The notes beneath the pieces are model-generated. The model was given only the letters and a program-made list of their open reading frames with translations, ran no database searches and had not been told where the DNA came from. Positions 15,512-24,524 of a stretch of DNA of 64,000 bases are shown here, in pieces (positions within the stretch are counted from its first letter, which is position 1; each line of letters opens with the position of its first letter). Origin of the DNA: Thermoleophilaceae bacterium (lineage in GTDB: Bacteria; Actinomycetota; Thermoleophilia; Solirubrobacterales; Thermoleophilaceae); contig DASUWY010000076.1 in the NCBI GenBank assembly GCA_036378175.1, forward strand, positions 46,593-110,592, written 5' to 3'. The position numbers and the translations under genes were made by a program.

Positions 15512-16762
15512 ATGCCAGGGCGCACGACCGAGGACGCGGCCGCGGTGTCGCACGTCTTCCCGATCGGCTCGCGATTGAGCGAGGCGGGCCGCCTGGAGGT
15601 CGGCGGCTGCGACGTGATCGAGCTGGCGCGCGAATTCGGCACGCCGGCCTACGTCTACGCGGAGGACGACATCCGCACGCGGGCCCGCGCGTTCATCGAC
15701 GCGTTCCGCTCACGCACCGAGCACTTCGACGTGATCTACGCGAGCAAGGCCTTCCCGTGCACAGCCGCGTTCCGGCTGCTGGCCGAGGAGGGCGTGTCCG
15801 CAGACGTCGCATCCGGCGGGGAGCTCTACCTCGCGCTGCGTGGCGGAATGGCCGCCGAGCGCTGCTACTTCCACGGCAACAACAAGACCGAGGCCGAGCT
15901 GCGATACGCCGTTGAACAGGGGATCGGCCACATCGTGGCCGACTCGTTCGACGAGATCGACCGCCTCGAGCGCATCGCCCCCGGCCAGCGGATTCTGCTG
16001 CGCGTCACGCCCGGCATCGAGGCCGATACGCACGAGAAGATCCAGACCGGCCAGGTGGACTCGAAGTTCGGCTTCCAGATAGACGACCTGCCGCGCGCGC
16101 TAGACCGCATCAAGACGCTCGAGCTTCGCGGGCTGCACGCGCACATCGGCTCGCAGATCTTCGACCTCGACCCGCTCGAGCGGATCGCGGAGGTGCTCGC
16201 CGAGCTTGGCGACTACCCGCTCCTCAACCTCGGCGGCGGGCTCGCGATCGCCTACACGCGGGACCAGCATCCGCCGGAGATCGACGAATACGTGGAGGCA
16301 CTCCTCTCCCGCGCGCCCGAGGGGGTGACCGTGCTGTGCGAGCCCGGCCGCTCGCTCGTGGGGAACGCGGGCGTGACGCTCTACACGGTGGGGACGGTGA
16401 AGGAGGTGCCGGGCGTGCGCACGTACGTGGCAGTGGACGGCGGCATGTCCGACAACCCGCGGCCGATGCTGTACGGCGCTCGCTACGAGGCCGAGATCGC
16501 GGACCGGTTTGGCGGCCACACCGCCTGCCGGATCGTGGGCATGCACTGCGAGTCCGGCGACATCCTGGTGCCGGAGGCCACCCTCGCGGAGCCCAGGCCG
16601 GGTGACGTGCTCGTGATTCCCGCGACGGGCGCCTACTCGCACGCGATGGCAAGCAACTACAACGCGGTGCCGCGGCCGCCCGTGATCTTCTGCTCCGAGG
16701 GGAACGCGCGGGTGGTCGTTCGCCGCGAGACCTACGAGGATCTGGCGCTCCGTGACGTTTAG
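15512..16762 (+). CDS. lysA: diaminopimelate decarboxylase
   Basis: A 416-residue PLP enzyme that converts meso-diaminopimelate to lysine. The PLP lysine is in VIYASKAFPC, and HIGSQIF, NLGGGLAI and CEPGRSLVG are the phosphate- and substrate-binding blocks; the second-subunit motif HCESGDILV is intact. The ATG at 15512 is chosen over the longer frame because it sits 8 bases after TAGCAT and the upstream segment would overlap the divergent gene. It overlaps hom by 11 bases, and the operon continues through thrC and thrB, so lysine and threonine synthesis are transcribed together. Confidence 0.95.
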   Translation: MPGRTTEDAAAVSHVFPIGSRLSEAGRLEVGGCDVIELAREFGTPAYVYAEDDIRTRARAFIDAFRSRTEHFDVIYASKAFPCTAAFRLLAEEGVSADVASGGELYLALRGGMAAERCYFHGNNKTEAELRYAVEQGIGHIVADSFDEIDRLERIAPGQRILLRVTPGIEADTHEKIQTGQVDSKFGFQIDDLPRALDRIKTLELRGLHAHIGSQIFDLDPLERIAEVLAELGDYPLLNLGGGLAIAYTRDQHPPEIDEYVEALLSRAPEGVTVLCEPGRSLVGNAGVTLYTVGTVKEVPGVRTYVAVDGGMSDNPRPMLYGARYEAEIADRFGGHTACRIVGMHCESGDILVPEATLAEPRPGDVLVIPATGAYSHAMASNYNAVPRPPVIFCSEGNARVVVRRETYEDLALRDV

Positions 16763-17981
16763 GGTCGGCCTCCTCGGCCACGGCACGGTCGGGGCGGCAT
16801 TTCACGAGTTGCTCGACGAGCGGGCGGACGCGATCGAAGCGTCAACCGGGCTGCGCCCGGAGATCAGCGGCGTGCTCACGCGGAGCCGCGGCGAGATCGA
16901 CGACATCCTCGAGCGCTCGGACCTGGTCGTCGAGCTGATGGGCGGCCTCGAGCCCGCGCGCGAGTACATGCTGCGCGCCATGGCCGCGGGCAGGCACGTG
17001 GTCACCGCGAACAAGCAGGTGCTCTCGCAGCACGGCGAGGAGCTGTACCAGGCGGCGCGCGAGGCGAACGTGCAGCTTCGCTTCGAGGCCGCTGTGGGCG
17101 GCGTGGTGCCGGTGATCCGCGTGATCCATGAGACGCTCGCCGCCGCGCACATCGAGCGCGTGCACGGGATTGTGAACGGCACCACCAACTTCATCCTCAG
17201 CGAGATGGCCCGCACCGGCGCCTCCTACGGCGACGCGCTTCGCCAGGCGCAGGAGCTGGGCTTCGCCGAGGCCGATCCCACCGAGGACGTGACCGGCACG
17301 GACGCGGCGGCGAAGATGGCGATCATCGCGCGGCTCGCGTTCGGCGCCGACGTCCACCTCGACGACGTGCCGTACGAGGGCATCGACCACGTGACCGCTG
17401 ACGACATCGCGTACGCCAAGGACCTCGGGCTGTCGCTCAAGCTGATCGGCAGCGCCGAACGCATCGACTCGGGCCTCGCGGTGCGCGTGTATCCGGCGTT
17501 CCTCTACGGAGGACATCCACTCGCCTCCGTGAACGGTTCGTTCAACGCCGTGACGATCGAATCTCCGGCGATCACCGAGATCACACTGTCCGGTCCGGGC
17601 GCCGGCGGCACGCAGACCGCCTCCGCCGTGCTCGGCGACGTGATCTCCGCGATGATCCCGCCGCCCACTCTGCCACCGCCGGCGCTCGACATCGAGCTCG
17701 TGCGAGACGTGCAGTCCGCCTTCTACCTCTACCTCGAGGTGGCGGACCGACCCGGCGTGCTCGCCCAGGTGGCCGAGATCCTCGGCCTGCAGGGCGTGTC
17801 GATCAAGTCGGTGGTGCAGAAGGGCCTCGGTGACGACGCCGTGCTCGTGATGGTGATGCACCCGGTGCTCGAGTCGCGCTTCAGCGCGGCCGTGGAACTG
17901 CTCGCGCGGCTCGACTTCGTGCGCGCGCGGCCGCGCACGCTGCGGGTGATCGAGGAGACGTTCGAGGAGAAGTCGGCCTGA
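16752..17981 (+). CDS. hom: homoserine dehydrogenase
   Basis: A 409-residue NAD(P)-dependent enzyme that reduces aspartate semialdehyde to homoserine. The Rossmann motif GLLGHGTVG is at residues 6-14, the catalytic region [14 protein letters not shown] and [19 protein letters not shown] follow, and a C-terminal ACT domain ([20 protein letters not shown]) from about residue 330 suggests feedback control by threonine. The start is GTG inside the end of lysA (11-base overlap). thrC begins inside its stop codon. Confidence 0.95.
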   Translation: MTFRVGLLGHGTVGAAFHELLDERADAIEASTGLRPEISGVLTRSRGEIDDILERSDLVVELMGGLEPAREYMLRAMAAGRHVVTANKQVLSQHGEELYQAAREANVQLRFEAAVGGVVPVIRVIHETLAAAHIERVHGIVNGTTNFILSEMARTGASYGDALRQAQELGFAEADPTEDVTGTDAAAKMAIIARLAFGADVHLDDVPYEGIDHVTADDIAYAKDLGLSLKLIGSAERIDSGLAVRVYPAFLYGGHPLASVNGSFNAVTIESPAITEITLSGPGAGGTQTASAVLGDVISAMIPPPTLPPPALDIELVRDVQSAFYLYLEVADRPGVLAQVAEILGLQGVSIKSVVQKGLGDDAVLVMVMHPVLESRFSAAVELLARLDFVRARPRTLRVIEETFEEKSA

Positions 17982-18973
17982 GCCTCTGGCGCTACCGCGA
18001 CCGCCTGCCGGTGGACCCGCTCGTGACGCTCGAGGAGGGCGACACCCCGCTCATCCCGGCGCCGGCACTGTCCGAGCGCACGGGCGCCGAGGTGTGGCTC
18101 AAGTTCGAGGGCGCGAACCCCACCGGGTCGTTCAAGGACCGCGGGATGACCGTGGCCGTGTCGGCCGCGGTGGAGGAGGGGGCGGAGGCGGTGATCTGCG
18201 CCTCCACCGGCAACACCGCGGCAAGCGCCGCCGCGTACGCCGCGCGCGCGGGGCTGCGCGGCGCGGTGATCGTGCCAGAGGGCAAGATCGCGGCGGGCAA
18301 GCTCGCTCAGGCGCTGATGCACGGCGCGAAGGTGATCGCCCTGCAGGGCAATTTCGACCAGGCGCTGGCGCTCGTGCGCGAGCTCGCACAGCGCCAGCCG
18401 ATCGCGCTCGTGAACTCGGTGAACGAGTACCGGATCGAGGGACAGAAGACGGGCGCGTTCGAGGTGTGCGACCAGCTTGGCGACGCGCCGGACTTCCTCT
18501 GCATCCCTGTGGGCAACGCCGGGAACATCACCGCGTGGTGGCGAGGCTTCCGCGAGTACGACGTGGCGCCGCGGCTGCACGGCTATCAGGCGGCGGGCGC
18601 CGCGCCGCTCGTGCGCGGTGAGCCGGTGGAGAATCCGGAGACCGTGGCCTCGGCGATCCGCATCGGCAATCCCGCCCGCTGGGAGGACGCAATGGATGCG
18701 GTCACCAGCTCGCGCGGGGAGATCCGCGCGGTATCCGACGCCGAGATCCTCGACGCCTACACGTTCCTCGGCGCGCATGAGGGCGTGTTCTGCGAGCCGG
18801 CGTCGGCGGCGTCGGTGGCGGGGCTGCTGAAGCACCCCGTGGAGGGGCGCGTGGTGTGCGTTCTCACCGGCCACGGGCTGAAGGACCCGGCCACAGCGAT
18901 GGCGCAGGCCACCTCGGTGATCCCGTGCGAGCCGGAGATCGAGGCGGTGGAGACGGCGGTGTTCGGCGGATGA
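17978..18973 (+). CDS. thrC: threonine synthase, apparently with a CTG start
   Basis: PLP enzyme converting O-phosphohomoserine to threonine, about 331 residues. [12 protein letters not shown] holds the PLP lysine, [17 protein letters not shown] and PVGNAGNIT bind the phosphate. The first ATG/GTG/TTG in frame is GTG at 18011, but the conserved N-terminal block [12 protein letters not shown] is encoded upstream of it. The only plausible start is CTG at 17978, which overlaps the hom stop as CTGA and has GAGGAGA seven bases upstream. That matches the ATGA/GTGA junctions of the rest of the operon. If 18011 were used, eleven conserved residues would be lost. Confidence 0.9.
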   Translation: MSLWRYRDRLPVDPLVTLEEGDTPLIPAPALSERTGAEVWLKFEGANPTGSFKDRGMTVAVSAAVEEGAEAVICASTGNTAASAAAYAARAGLRGAVIVPEGKIAAGKLAQALMHGAKVIALQGNFDQALALVRELAQRQPIALVNSVNEYRIEGQKTGAFEVCDQLGDAPDFLCIPVGNAGNITAWWRGFREYDVAPRLHGYQAAGAAPLVRGEPVENPETVASAIRIGNPARWEDAMDAVTSSRGEIRAVSDAEILDAYTFLGAHEGVFCEPASAASVAGLLKHPVEGRVVCVLTGHGLKDPATAMAQATSVIPCEPEIEAVETAVFGG

Positions 18974-19824
18974 ACAGAACGCGCGTGGTCCGTGTTCCGG
19001 CGTCCTCGGCCAACCTCGGGCCCGGCTACGACGTGCTCGCCGCCGCCCTCGCGATCCATCTAGAGCTGGAGGTGGAGGAGACGGGCGAGTTCGCCGTGGA
19101 GTCGAACATCGCCGGAACGCCGCTTGACCGCTCGAACCTGTGCGTGCGGGCTTTCGAGAAGCTCCACCCGGCGGACGGCGTGACCTTCCGCGTGACGAGC
19201 CACATCCCGCTCGCGGCGGGGCTGGGCTCGAGCGCCGCCGCCATCGTCGCCGGCCTCGCGGCGGCCGACCACATGTACGAGCTGGATGCCGACCTGCTCG
19301 CGCTCGCCGTGCAGCTCGAGGGCCATCCGGACAACGTGGCGGCCGCGCTGCGGGGCGGGTTCGTGATCTGCTCGGACGACGGTGCCGAGCGCTTCGATCC
19401 GCCGCCCGAGCTCGAGGGCGTGATCGCCATCCCGCCGCATCAGGTGCCGACCGCGGAGGCGCGCGCGGCGCTCCCGGCGGAGGTCCCGCTCGCCGACGCC
19501 GTGCACAACGTCTCGCGTGCGGCGCTGCTCGTGCTGGGCCTCGCGCGCGCGGACTTCGACCTCGTGGCCCGCGGGCTCCAGGACGAGATCCACCAGCCGC
19601 GGCGCGCTTCGCTCTACCCGCGCTCGATGGATCTGCTCGGACGGGCGCGCGAGCTGGGAGCGCTGGGTGCAACGATCAGCGGCGCGGGCCCGACGGTGCT
19701 CTTCTGGTCGCACTTCGAGCAGACTGGTGGCGTGCTGGAAGCGCTGCGAGCCGAGGCCCCGGACTGCGAGGTGCGCCGCGTGCAGTTCGACCCGAGTGGA
19801 GTGGACGTGAGGGCGCTCGCGTGA
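18970..19824 (+). CDS. thrB: homoserine kinase (GHMP family)
   Basis: A 284-residue GHMP kinase that phosphorylates homoserine for threonine synthase. N-terminal [18 protein letters not shown] is the substrate-binding motif, [17 protein letters not shown] is the ATP-binding GHMP motif 2 at about residues 80-96, and [14 protein letters not shown] is the C-terminal motif 3. The ATG overlaps the thrC stop (ATGA), so a much longer upstream extension of the frame is not used. The NUDIX gene overlaps its 3' end. Confidence 0.95.
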   Translation: MNRTRVVRVPASSANLGPGYDVLAAALAIHLELEVEETGEFAVESNIAGTPLDRSNLCVRAFEKLHPADGVTFRVTSHIPLAAGLGSSAAAIVAGLAAADHMYELDADLLALAVQLEGHPDNVAAALRGGFVICSDDGAERFDPPPELEGVIAIPPHQVPTAEARAALPAEVPLADAVHNVSRAALLVLGLARADFDLVARGLQDEIHQPRRASLYPRSMDLLGRARELGALGATISGAGPTVLFWSHFEQTGGVLEALRAEAPDCEVRRVQFDPSGVDVRALA

Positions 19825-20198
19825 ACGGGACGGTGGAGGCCGCCGGCGGCGTGGTGCAGAACGAGGCCGGCGAGATCGCCGTGGTGTACCGGCCGAAGTA
19901 CGACGATTGGACGCTTCCCAAGGGCAAGCTCGAACCGGGGGAGAGCTGGGAGGAGGCGGCGGTGCGCGAGGTGGAGGAGGAGACCGGGCTCGTGTGCGAG
20001 CTCGGCGATGAGCTCGGCAGCGTGTCCTACACCGACCGCCACGGGCGGCCGAAGACGGTGCGCTACTGGCACATGACCGTGTGCGACGGCGAGTTCCGCG
20101 CGAACAACGAGGTGAGCGAGCTGCTCTGGCTGAGCCCGGCGGATGCCGCCGCGCGGCTCAGCTTCGATCGCGACCGCGAGGTCCTCGCGCGGCTCTGA
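19821..20198 (+). CDS. NUDIX hydrolase (MutT-like)
   Basis: A 125-residue hydrolase of nucleoside-diphosphate-linked compounds. The Nudix box is complete: GKLEPGESWEEAAVREVEEE followed by TGL at residues 35-57, with KYDDWTLPKGK before it. The GTG start overlaps the thrB stop (GTGA). Its place at the end of the threonine operon gives no clear functional link; it may clean oxidised nucleotides or dinucleotide polyphosphates. It ends three bases from the convergent MATE gene. Confidence 0.88.
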   Translation: MNGTVEAAGGVVQNEAGEIAVVYRPKYDDWTLPKGKLEPGESWEEAAVREVEEETGLVCELGDELGSVSYTDRHGRPKTVRYWHMTVCDGEFRANNEVSELLWLSPADAAARLSFDRDREVLARL

Positions 20199-20201
20199 AC
20201 G

Positions 20202-21515
20202 TCAGGAGGAGCTGGGCACTCCTTCGATTGCCCAGCGCCTGCTCGCGAACCTTGCCCCGCAGGTTGCGAGGCGCGCCAGGATCAGCCCCAGCAACCCACA
20301 CCACACGCCCACGATTCCCCAGTCGAACGCGAGCGACATCACGGCGATCGGGGCGAACACGGCGAGCGACGCGAACACCATCGACCACTTGAGAAAGCGC
20401 GTATCGCTCGCCCCGATGAGGATGCCGTCGAGCGCGAACACCAGCGCGTTGGCCGGCTGCATCAGCGCGTAGATCGGCCAGATCGCGTGGAGGCGGTCGA
20501 TCACGCGCGGGTCGCTCGTGAACGCGCGGGGGAGGACGTCAATCAGCGCGAGCATCACGAGCGCGAAGAACGCCCCCACGAGCAGCGACCAGCCGAGCAT
20601 CCTGAGCGATGCGTCCCACGCCTCGCCCGCGCGGCCGGCCCCCAGCGCGCGCCCGACGATCACCTGGCCGGCGATCGCGACGGCGTCGAGCACGAGCGCC
20701 AGAAACGTCCAGAGCTGAAAGGCCACCTGGTGCGCGCCGAGCGACGCCGAGCCGATGCGCGCGAGCACCGCGCTCGCCACGAGAAACGCGGCGTAGAGCG
20801 ACGCGGTTCGGACGAAGATGTCGCTGCCCACGCGTGCCAGTGGCTGCATCAGATCCCTCCGCGGGCGTCGCGTGCTCGCCGGCGCGCGCAGGAGCTCGAG
20901 TGCGAACGCCACCCCCATGCCGGCCTGCGCGATCACCGTTCCCCGGGCGGATCCGGCGAGGCCCCAGCCGAGCACGTACACGAAGATCACCTCGAGCACG
21001 ACGTTCACTCCGTTCGCCACCACCACGATTACGAGCGGCGTGCGCAGGTCCGAGACGCCGCGCAGGTAGCCCTGCCCGGCGAGAGCGACCAGCGCGAACG
21101 GCAGGCCGATGGCTCCGATGCGGAGGTACAGCACCGCGAGGCTCCCGGTGTGATGTGCGCCGCCGAGCGCCTGCACCGCCGGCACAGCGAAGGCGAGGCC
21201 GAGCACGAGCAGGACCACGCCGATCGCGCTCGCCAGCCAGAACGCCTGTGCCGCCATCGAGCCGGCCACCTCCTCGCGTCCCGCGCCGTGGTAGCGCGCC
21301 ACCTGCGCGGTGGTGCCGTAGGTGAGGAAGTTGAAGATCGTGAACGTGCCGGTGAGGAGGGTTCCGGCCAACGCGAGCGCCGCGAGCTGGGGCGTGCCGA
21401 GGTGGCCGACGATCGCGGTGTCCACCAGGATGTAGAGCGGCTCGGCGGCGAGAGCGCCCAGCGCGGGCAGGGCGAGCTTGAAGATTTCGCGGTCGTGCGG
21501 CGAGCGGCGGAACAT
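20202..21515 (-). CDS. MATE family efflux transporter
   Basis: A 437-residue membrane protein with twelve hydrophobic segments in two related halves, as in multidrug and toxic-compound extrusion (MATE, DinF-like) exporters driven by Na+ or H+. AEPLYILVDTAIVGHLG near the N-terminus is the family signature; NGVNVVLEVIFVYVLGWGL lies in helix 5-6. The frame extends further upstream, but the ATG at 21515 lies 8 bases after TAGAGT and matches the family N-terminus. Substrate unknown. It is divergent from the Usp-like gene. Confidence 0.9.
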   Translation of the reverse strand: MFRRSPHDREIFKLALPALGALAAEPLYILVDTAIVGHLGTPQLAALALAGTLLTGTFTIFNFLTYGTTAQVARYHGAGREEVAGSMAAQAFWLASAIGVVLLVLGLAFAVPAVQALGGAHHTGSLAVLYLRIGAIGLPFALVALAGQGYLRGVSDLRTPLVIVVVANGVNVVLEVIFVYVLGWGLAGSARGTVIAQAGMGVAFALELLRAPASTRRPRRDLMQPLARVGSDIFVRTASLYAAFLVASAVLARIGSASLGAHQVAFQLWTFLALVLDAVAIAGQVIVGRALGAGRAGEAWDASLRMLGWSLLVGAFFALVMLALIDVLPRAFTSDPRVIDRLHAIWPIYALMQPANALVFALDGILIGASDTRFLKWSMVFASLAVFAPIAVMSLAFDWGIVGVWCGLLGLILARLATCGARFASRRWAIEGVPSSS

Positions 21516-21523
21516 GACGCGGC

Positions 21524-21529
21524 ACTCTA
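21524..21529 (-). promoter_or_regulatory. -10 box TAGAGT, leaderless promoter for the MATE gene
   Basis: TAGAGT on the minus strand precedes the ATG at 21515 by 8 bases. Confidence 0.5.
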
Positions 21530-21600
21530 GGTGCCGCGCGGCGCCGCCGACGGGCACGCTACTGTGGAACCACAGAACTCCCCCGAAGTCTGGAGGTCCT

Positions 21601-22095
21601 ATGGCGTACAGGACGAGGGTGCTCGTCGTGGCCAACAGGACGGCCGATTCAGAGGGTCTCGCGCACGTTCTGGCCGAGCGACCTGACGCTGCGGACGCGG
21701 CGTTCACTCTGCTCGTACCTGCCACCGGCCGCGGGCCGGCCCGGCCCCAGGGGCGTGAAGAGGCACGCGCGCAGCTCGCCGCCGCCATCGACCGGCTTCG
21801 CGAAGCCGGCCTCGACGTGACTGGCACGGTTGGCGACCCGGACCCGATAGTCGCCGTCGCCGAAACCTGGAAGCCGGGCGAATTCGACGAGGTGATCGTC
21901 TCCACCCTCGAAGGTGAGGCGTCGCGCTGGCTCGAGTACGACCTGCCCCACAGGGTCCGGAAGCTCACCGACTGCCCTGTGACCCACGTGGTGCCGTCCC
22001 GAGTCGAGCGCGAGCTGGCGCGCAAACGCCTGCGCCGGCCGCTCCATCCTCCGCCCACCCGCTCGCTCGGCCCGTTCGCGGGCCCGTCGGTCTAG
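21601..22095 (+). CDS. universal-stress-protein-like (HUP fold) protein
   Basis: A 164-residue protein with the pattern of a Usp/HUP domain: RVLVVANRTADSE for the first strand, a helix IDRLREAGLDVTGTVGDPDPI, then FDEVIVSTLEGEASRWLEYDLPHRVRK and CPVTHVV as the final strand. The ATP-binding G2xG9xGS motif of classical UspA is not intact, so nucleotide binding is uncertain. The ATG is set by GGAGG four bases upstream. The basic tail overlaps the 3' end of the convergent amidase gene by four bases. Confidence 0.7.
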   Translation: MAYRTRVLVVANRTADSEGLAHVLAERPDAADAAFTLLVPATGRGPARPQGREEARAQLAAAIDRLREAGLDVTGTVGDPDPIVAVAETWKPGEFDEVIVSTLEGEASRWLEYDLPHRVRKLTDCPVTHVVPSRVERELARKRLRRPLHPPPTRSLGPFAGPSV

Positions 22096-23534
22096 AGCTC
22101 GGCGCGCCGCTCGGGCCAGCGGGTCTCGGCCTCGAGCTGTGCCGCCAGGGTGAGCAGCCCCGCTTCGTCAAGCGGCTTGCCCGCGAACTGCACGGCTGCC
22201 GGCATTCCGTCCTCTCCCTGGAAGAGCGGCAGCGAGATGGCGGGTTGCCCCGTGACGTTGAACACCGCGGTGAACGGCGTGAACACCCCGGTGCGGGCGA
22301 ACTCGGCCAGCGGGTTTTCGCCATCGGGCTTGATGTCCCCGATCTCGAGCGGCCGCTGCGCGAGCGCGGGCGTCATCAGCATGTCGTACGACGAGCTCCA
22401 CTCGATCAGCTCGCGCGAGTAGCGCTGCAGCTGAGACATCGCGGCCATGTACTCGATAGAGCTCTGGCCGAGCCCGCGCTGGAACATCTCCCAGGTGAGC
22501 TTCTCCACGCGGTCCGGCGTGGGCTCCGAGCCCGAGACCATTCCGCCGAACGCCACGCCGAGCCCGATGTTCGCGGCGTACAGCACGGTGAAGAGAGCGA
22601 GCATGTGAGCGTCGCCCTCGCGGCCCCACGGCGGGTCGGCCTCGGTGACCTCGTGCCCCAGGCCGGCGAGCAGCTCGGCTGCGTCGCGAACCGCGCGCTC
22701 GCAGATGGGATCGATCTGGGCGTCGATCGGCGGCTTGGTGACGAGCGCGATGCGCAGCCTGCCGGGGTCGCGGCCCACGGCGTTCGCGAACGGCTCCGCG
22801 GGCGGCGGCGCCCAGGTGGCGTCACCCGGCTCGTAGCCCGCCATCACGTCGAGCGCGCGGGCGCTGTCCTCCACCGTGCGCGTTAGGGCGCCGTCGGTGG
22901 CGAGGAAGGAGTCGCCGAGGTCGGGGCCGCGCGAGATGCGGCCGCGGCTCGGCTTGAGCCCGACGAGCCCGCAGCACGCCGAAGGGATGCGGATCGAGCC
23001 TCCGCCGTCGCTGCCGTGTGCGATCGGCACCATGCCCGCCGCCACAGCCGCGGCCGAGCCACCCGACGAGCCGCCGGGCGTGCGCTCGAGGTTCCACGGG
23101 TTGCGCGTGGGGCCGAAGCGCCGGGGCTCCGTCACAGGGATGATCCCGAGCTCCGGCGAGCTCGTCTTGCCCATGATCACGAAGCCCGCCTCGCGGAAGC
23201 GCCGAACCACGTACCCGTCGTAGTCGGGCGCGTAGTCGCCGAACAGCTCGGAGCCCTGTGACATCACGAGCCCGGCGACCGGCGCGAACAGGTCCTTGAT
23301 GGCGATCGGCACGCCCGCGAACGGTCGCTCGTCACCGGCTGATATCGCGTCGGCGGCGGCCAGCGCGCCGTCCGCGTCGACCAGCGTGAACGCGTTCACG
23401 CGCCCGTCCACCTCGTCGATCCGCGCGAGCGACGTCTCAGCGAGCTCGCGCGCGCTCACCTCGCCCGAGCGCACGAGCCCGGCGAGCTCGGTCGCGGGGC
23501 GGAACAGCAGGTCTGTTAGATCGCGAGTGGACAC
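22092..23534 (-). CDS. amidase-signature family amidase
   Basis: A 480-residue hydrolase of the GatA/AS superfamily. The Ser-Ser-Lys triad is visible: Lys in VPIAIKDLF near residue 82, the cis-Ser in GSDGGGSIRIP and the nucleophile region TPGGSSGGSAAAVAAG. No gatB or gatC lies nearby, so it is more likely a stand-alone amidase (6-aminohexanoate cyclic-dimer hydrolase or acylamidase type) than the glutamyl-tRNA amidotransferase. Substrate unknown. The upstream 99-base gap to the ParA gene holds no recognised element. Confidence 0.88.
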   Translation of the reverse strand: MSTRDLTDLLFRPATELAGLVRSGEVSARELAETSLARIDEVDGRVNAFTLVDADGALAAADAISAGDERPFAGVPIAIKDLFAPVAGLVMSQGSELFGDYAPDYDGYVVRRFREAGFVIMGKTSSPELGIIPVTEPRRFGPTRNPWNLERTPGGSSGGSAAAVAAGMVPIAHGSDGGGSIRIPSACCGLVGLKPSRGRISRGPDLGDSFLATDGALTRTVEDSARALDVMAGYEPGDATWAPPPAEPFANAVGRDPGRLRIALVTKPPIDAQIDPICERAVRDAAELLAGLGHEVTEADPPWGREGDAHMLALFTVLYAANIGLGVAFGGMVSGSEPTPDRVEKLTWEMFQRGLGQSSIEYMAAMSQLQRYSRELIEWSSSYDMLMTPALAQRPLEIGDIKPDGENPLAEFARTGVFTPFTAVFNVTGQPAISLPLFQGEDGMPAAVQFAGKPLDEAGLLTLAAQLEAETRWPERRAEL

Positions 23535-23633
23535 TGGTTGGCCGGCCAGGCAGCCGCGACAGCCTACCTACTCCGAACTTGCGAATGAACGTGCCCGGTT
23601 CCGTTCGGCGGACCAGACGCCGACTGGTCCAGC

Positions 23634-24443
23634 CTAAGCCGGGCGCGTTACGGGCGGCGCGAGCTCACGTCCGAGGGCTGACACCCGCCTCTGCTCCTCG
23701 TGGAAGCCGAGCCGCTCGAGCACCTCGCCGGCCAGCCCGACGTAGTCGGCCCCGAGCTCGGGCCGGTAGTCAAGGATCGACATCCCGCGCTCGGCGGACT
23801 CCGCGTAGCGGATGGAGGAGCGGATCACGCTCTCGAAGACCTTGTCGCCGAAGCGGTCGCGCAGCGACTGCAGCGCCTCGCGCGAGTGAATGGTGCGCAG
23901 GTCGGCGATGTTCAGCACGACGCCGAGCCATTCGAGATCCGGGTGCAGGTTGTCCTTCGCCAGCTCGATCACCTCGAGCGCCTGCTCCACGCCCTGGAGC
24001 GAGAAGTACTGCGCCTCGGTGGAGAGCAGCGCGTAGTCCGCCGCCACCACCGCGTTCACCGTGAGCAGTCCGAGGGACGGTGGGCAGTCCACGAGCACGA
24101 TGTCGTAACGGCGCTTCACGTCCTTCAGCGCGCGCCGCAGCGTCATCTCGCGGCCCATCTTGCCGCCCAGCACGAGCTCGGACTCGGCCAGTCCAAGGTT
24201 GGCCGGCAGGATCGTGTCCTCGTAGATCGCGTCCGAGGCCTTCGCCTGTCCCGCGAGCACGTCCGCGATGGTGGGCGAGGCGTCCGGCGGCACGTCGAAG
24301 TAGTCGGACAGGTTGCCCTGTGGATCGAGGTCAACCGCAAGCACGTGAAGTCCCACGCGCGCGAAAACGTCCGCGAGCGTGCGCACCGTCGTCGTCTTGC
24401 CGGTGCCCCCCTTCTGAGACAGAACCGCGAGCGTGCTTGCCAT
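23634..24443 (-). CDS. ParA/Soj family ATPase, orphan
   Basis: A 269-residue deviant-Walker ATPase. LSQKGGTGKTTTVRT at residues 8-22 holds the deviant P-loop with the signature lysine, DLDPQGNLSDYF the Walker A' aspartate and IVLVDCPPSLGLLTVNA the Walker B. No parB or centromere-like repeats are near, so this is not the main chromosomal parAB; such orphans position various cellular cargo. A near-consensus TATAGT lies 11 bases before the ATG. It is divergent from gltB. Confidence 0.88.
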   Translation of the reverse strand: MASTLAVLSQKGGTGKTTTVRTLADVFARVGLHVLAVDLDPQGNLSDYFDVPPDASPTIADVLAGQAKASDAIYEDTILPANLGLAESELVLGGKMGREMTLRRALKDVKRRYDIVLVDCPPSLGLLTVNAVVAADYALLSTEAQYFSLQGVEQALEVIELAKDNLHPDLEWLGVVLNIADLRTIHSREALQSLRDRFGDKVFESVIRSSIRYAESAERGMSILDYRPELGADYVGLAGEVLERLGFHEEQRRVSALGRELAPPVTRPA

Positions 24444-24454
24444 CGGAGTCCGCG

Positions 24455-24460
24455 ACTATA
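24455..24460 (-). promoter_or_regulatory. -10 box TATAGT for the ParA gene
   Basis: TATAGT on the minus strand, 11 bases from the ATG at 24443. The transcript would carry a leader of only a few bases. Confidence 0.45.
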
Positions 24461-24524
24461 GTTCTCCCGCCCAACCGTCGCGCGCCCGCTCGAAGAAGGC
24501 GCGGAAACCGGAAGGAGAGGAATA

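Noticed and set aside
17951..18011. Frameshift or pseudogene at the start of thrC
   Set aside because: The frame is uninterrupted and all motifs are intact. A CTG start explains the conserved upstream residues without any error.
20202..22058. A 618-residue version of the MATE protein
   Set aside because: The extra N-terminus is Arg/Ser-rich and antisense to the Usp-like gene. The ATG at 21515 fits the family and the -10 box.
23634..24443. ParA gene as part of a plasmid or chromosome partition locus
   Set aside because: No parB, parS-like repeats or replication genes are next to it.
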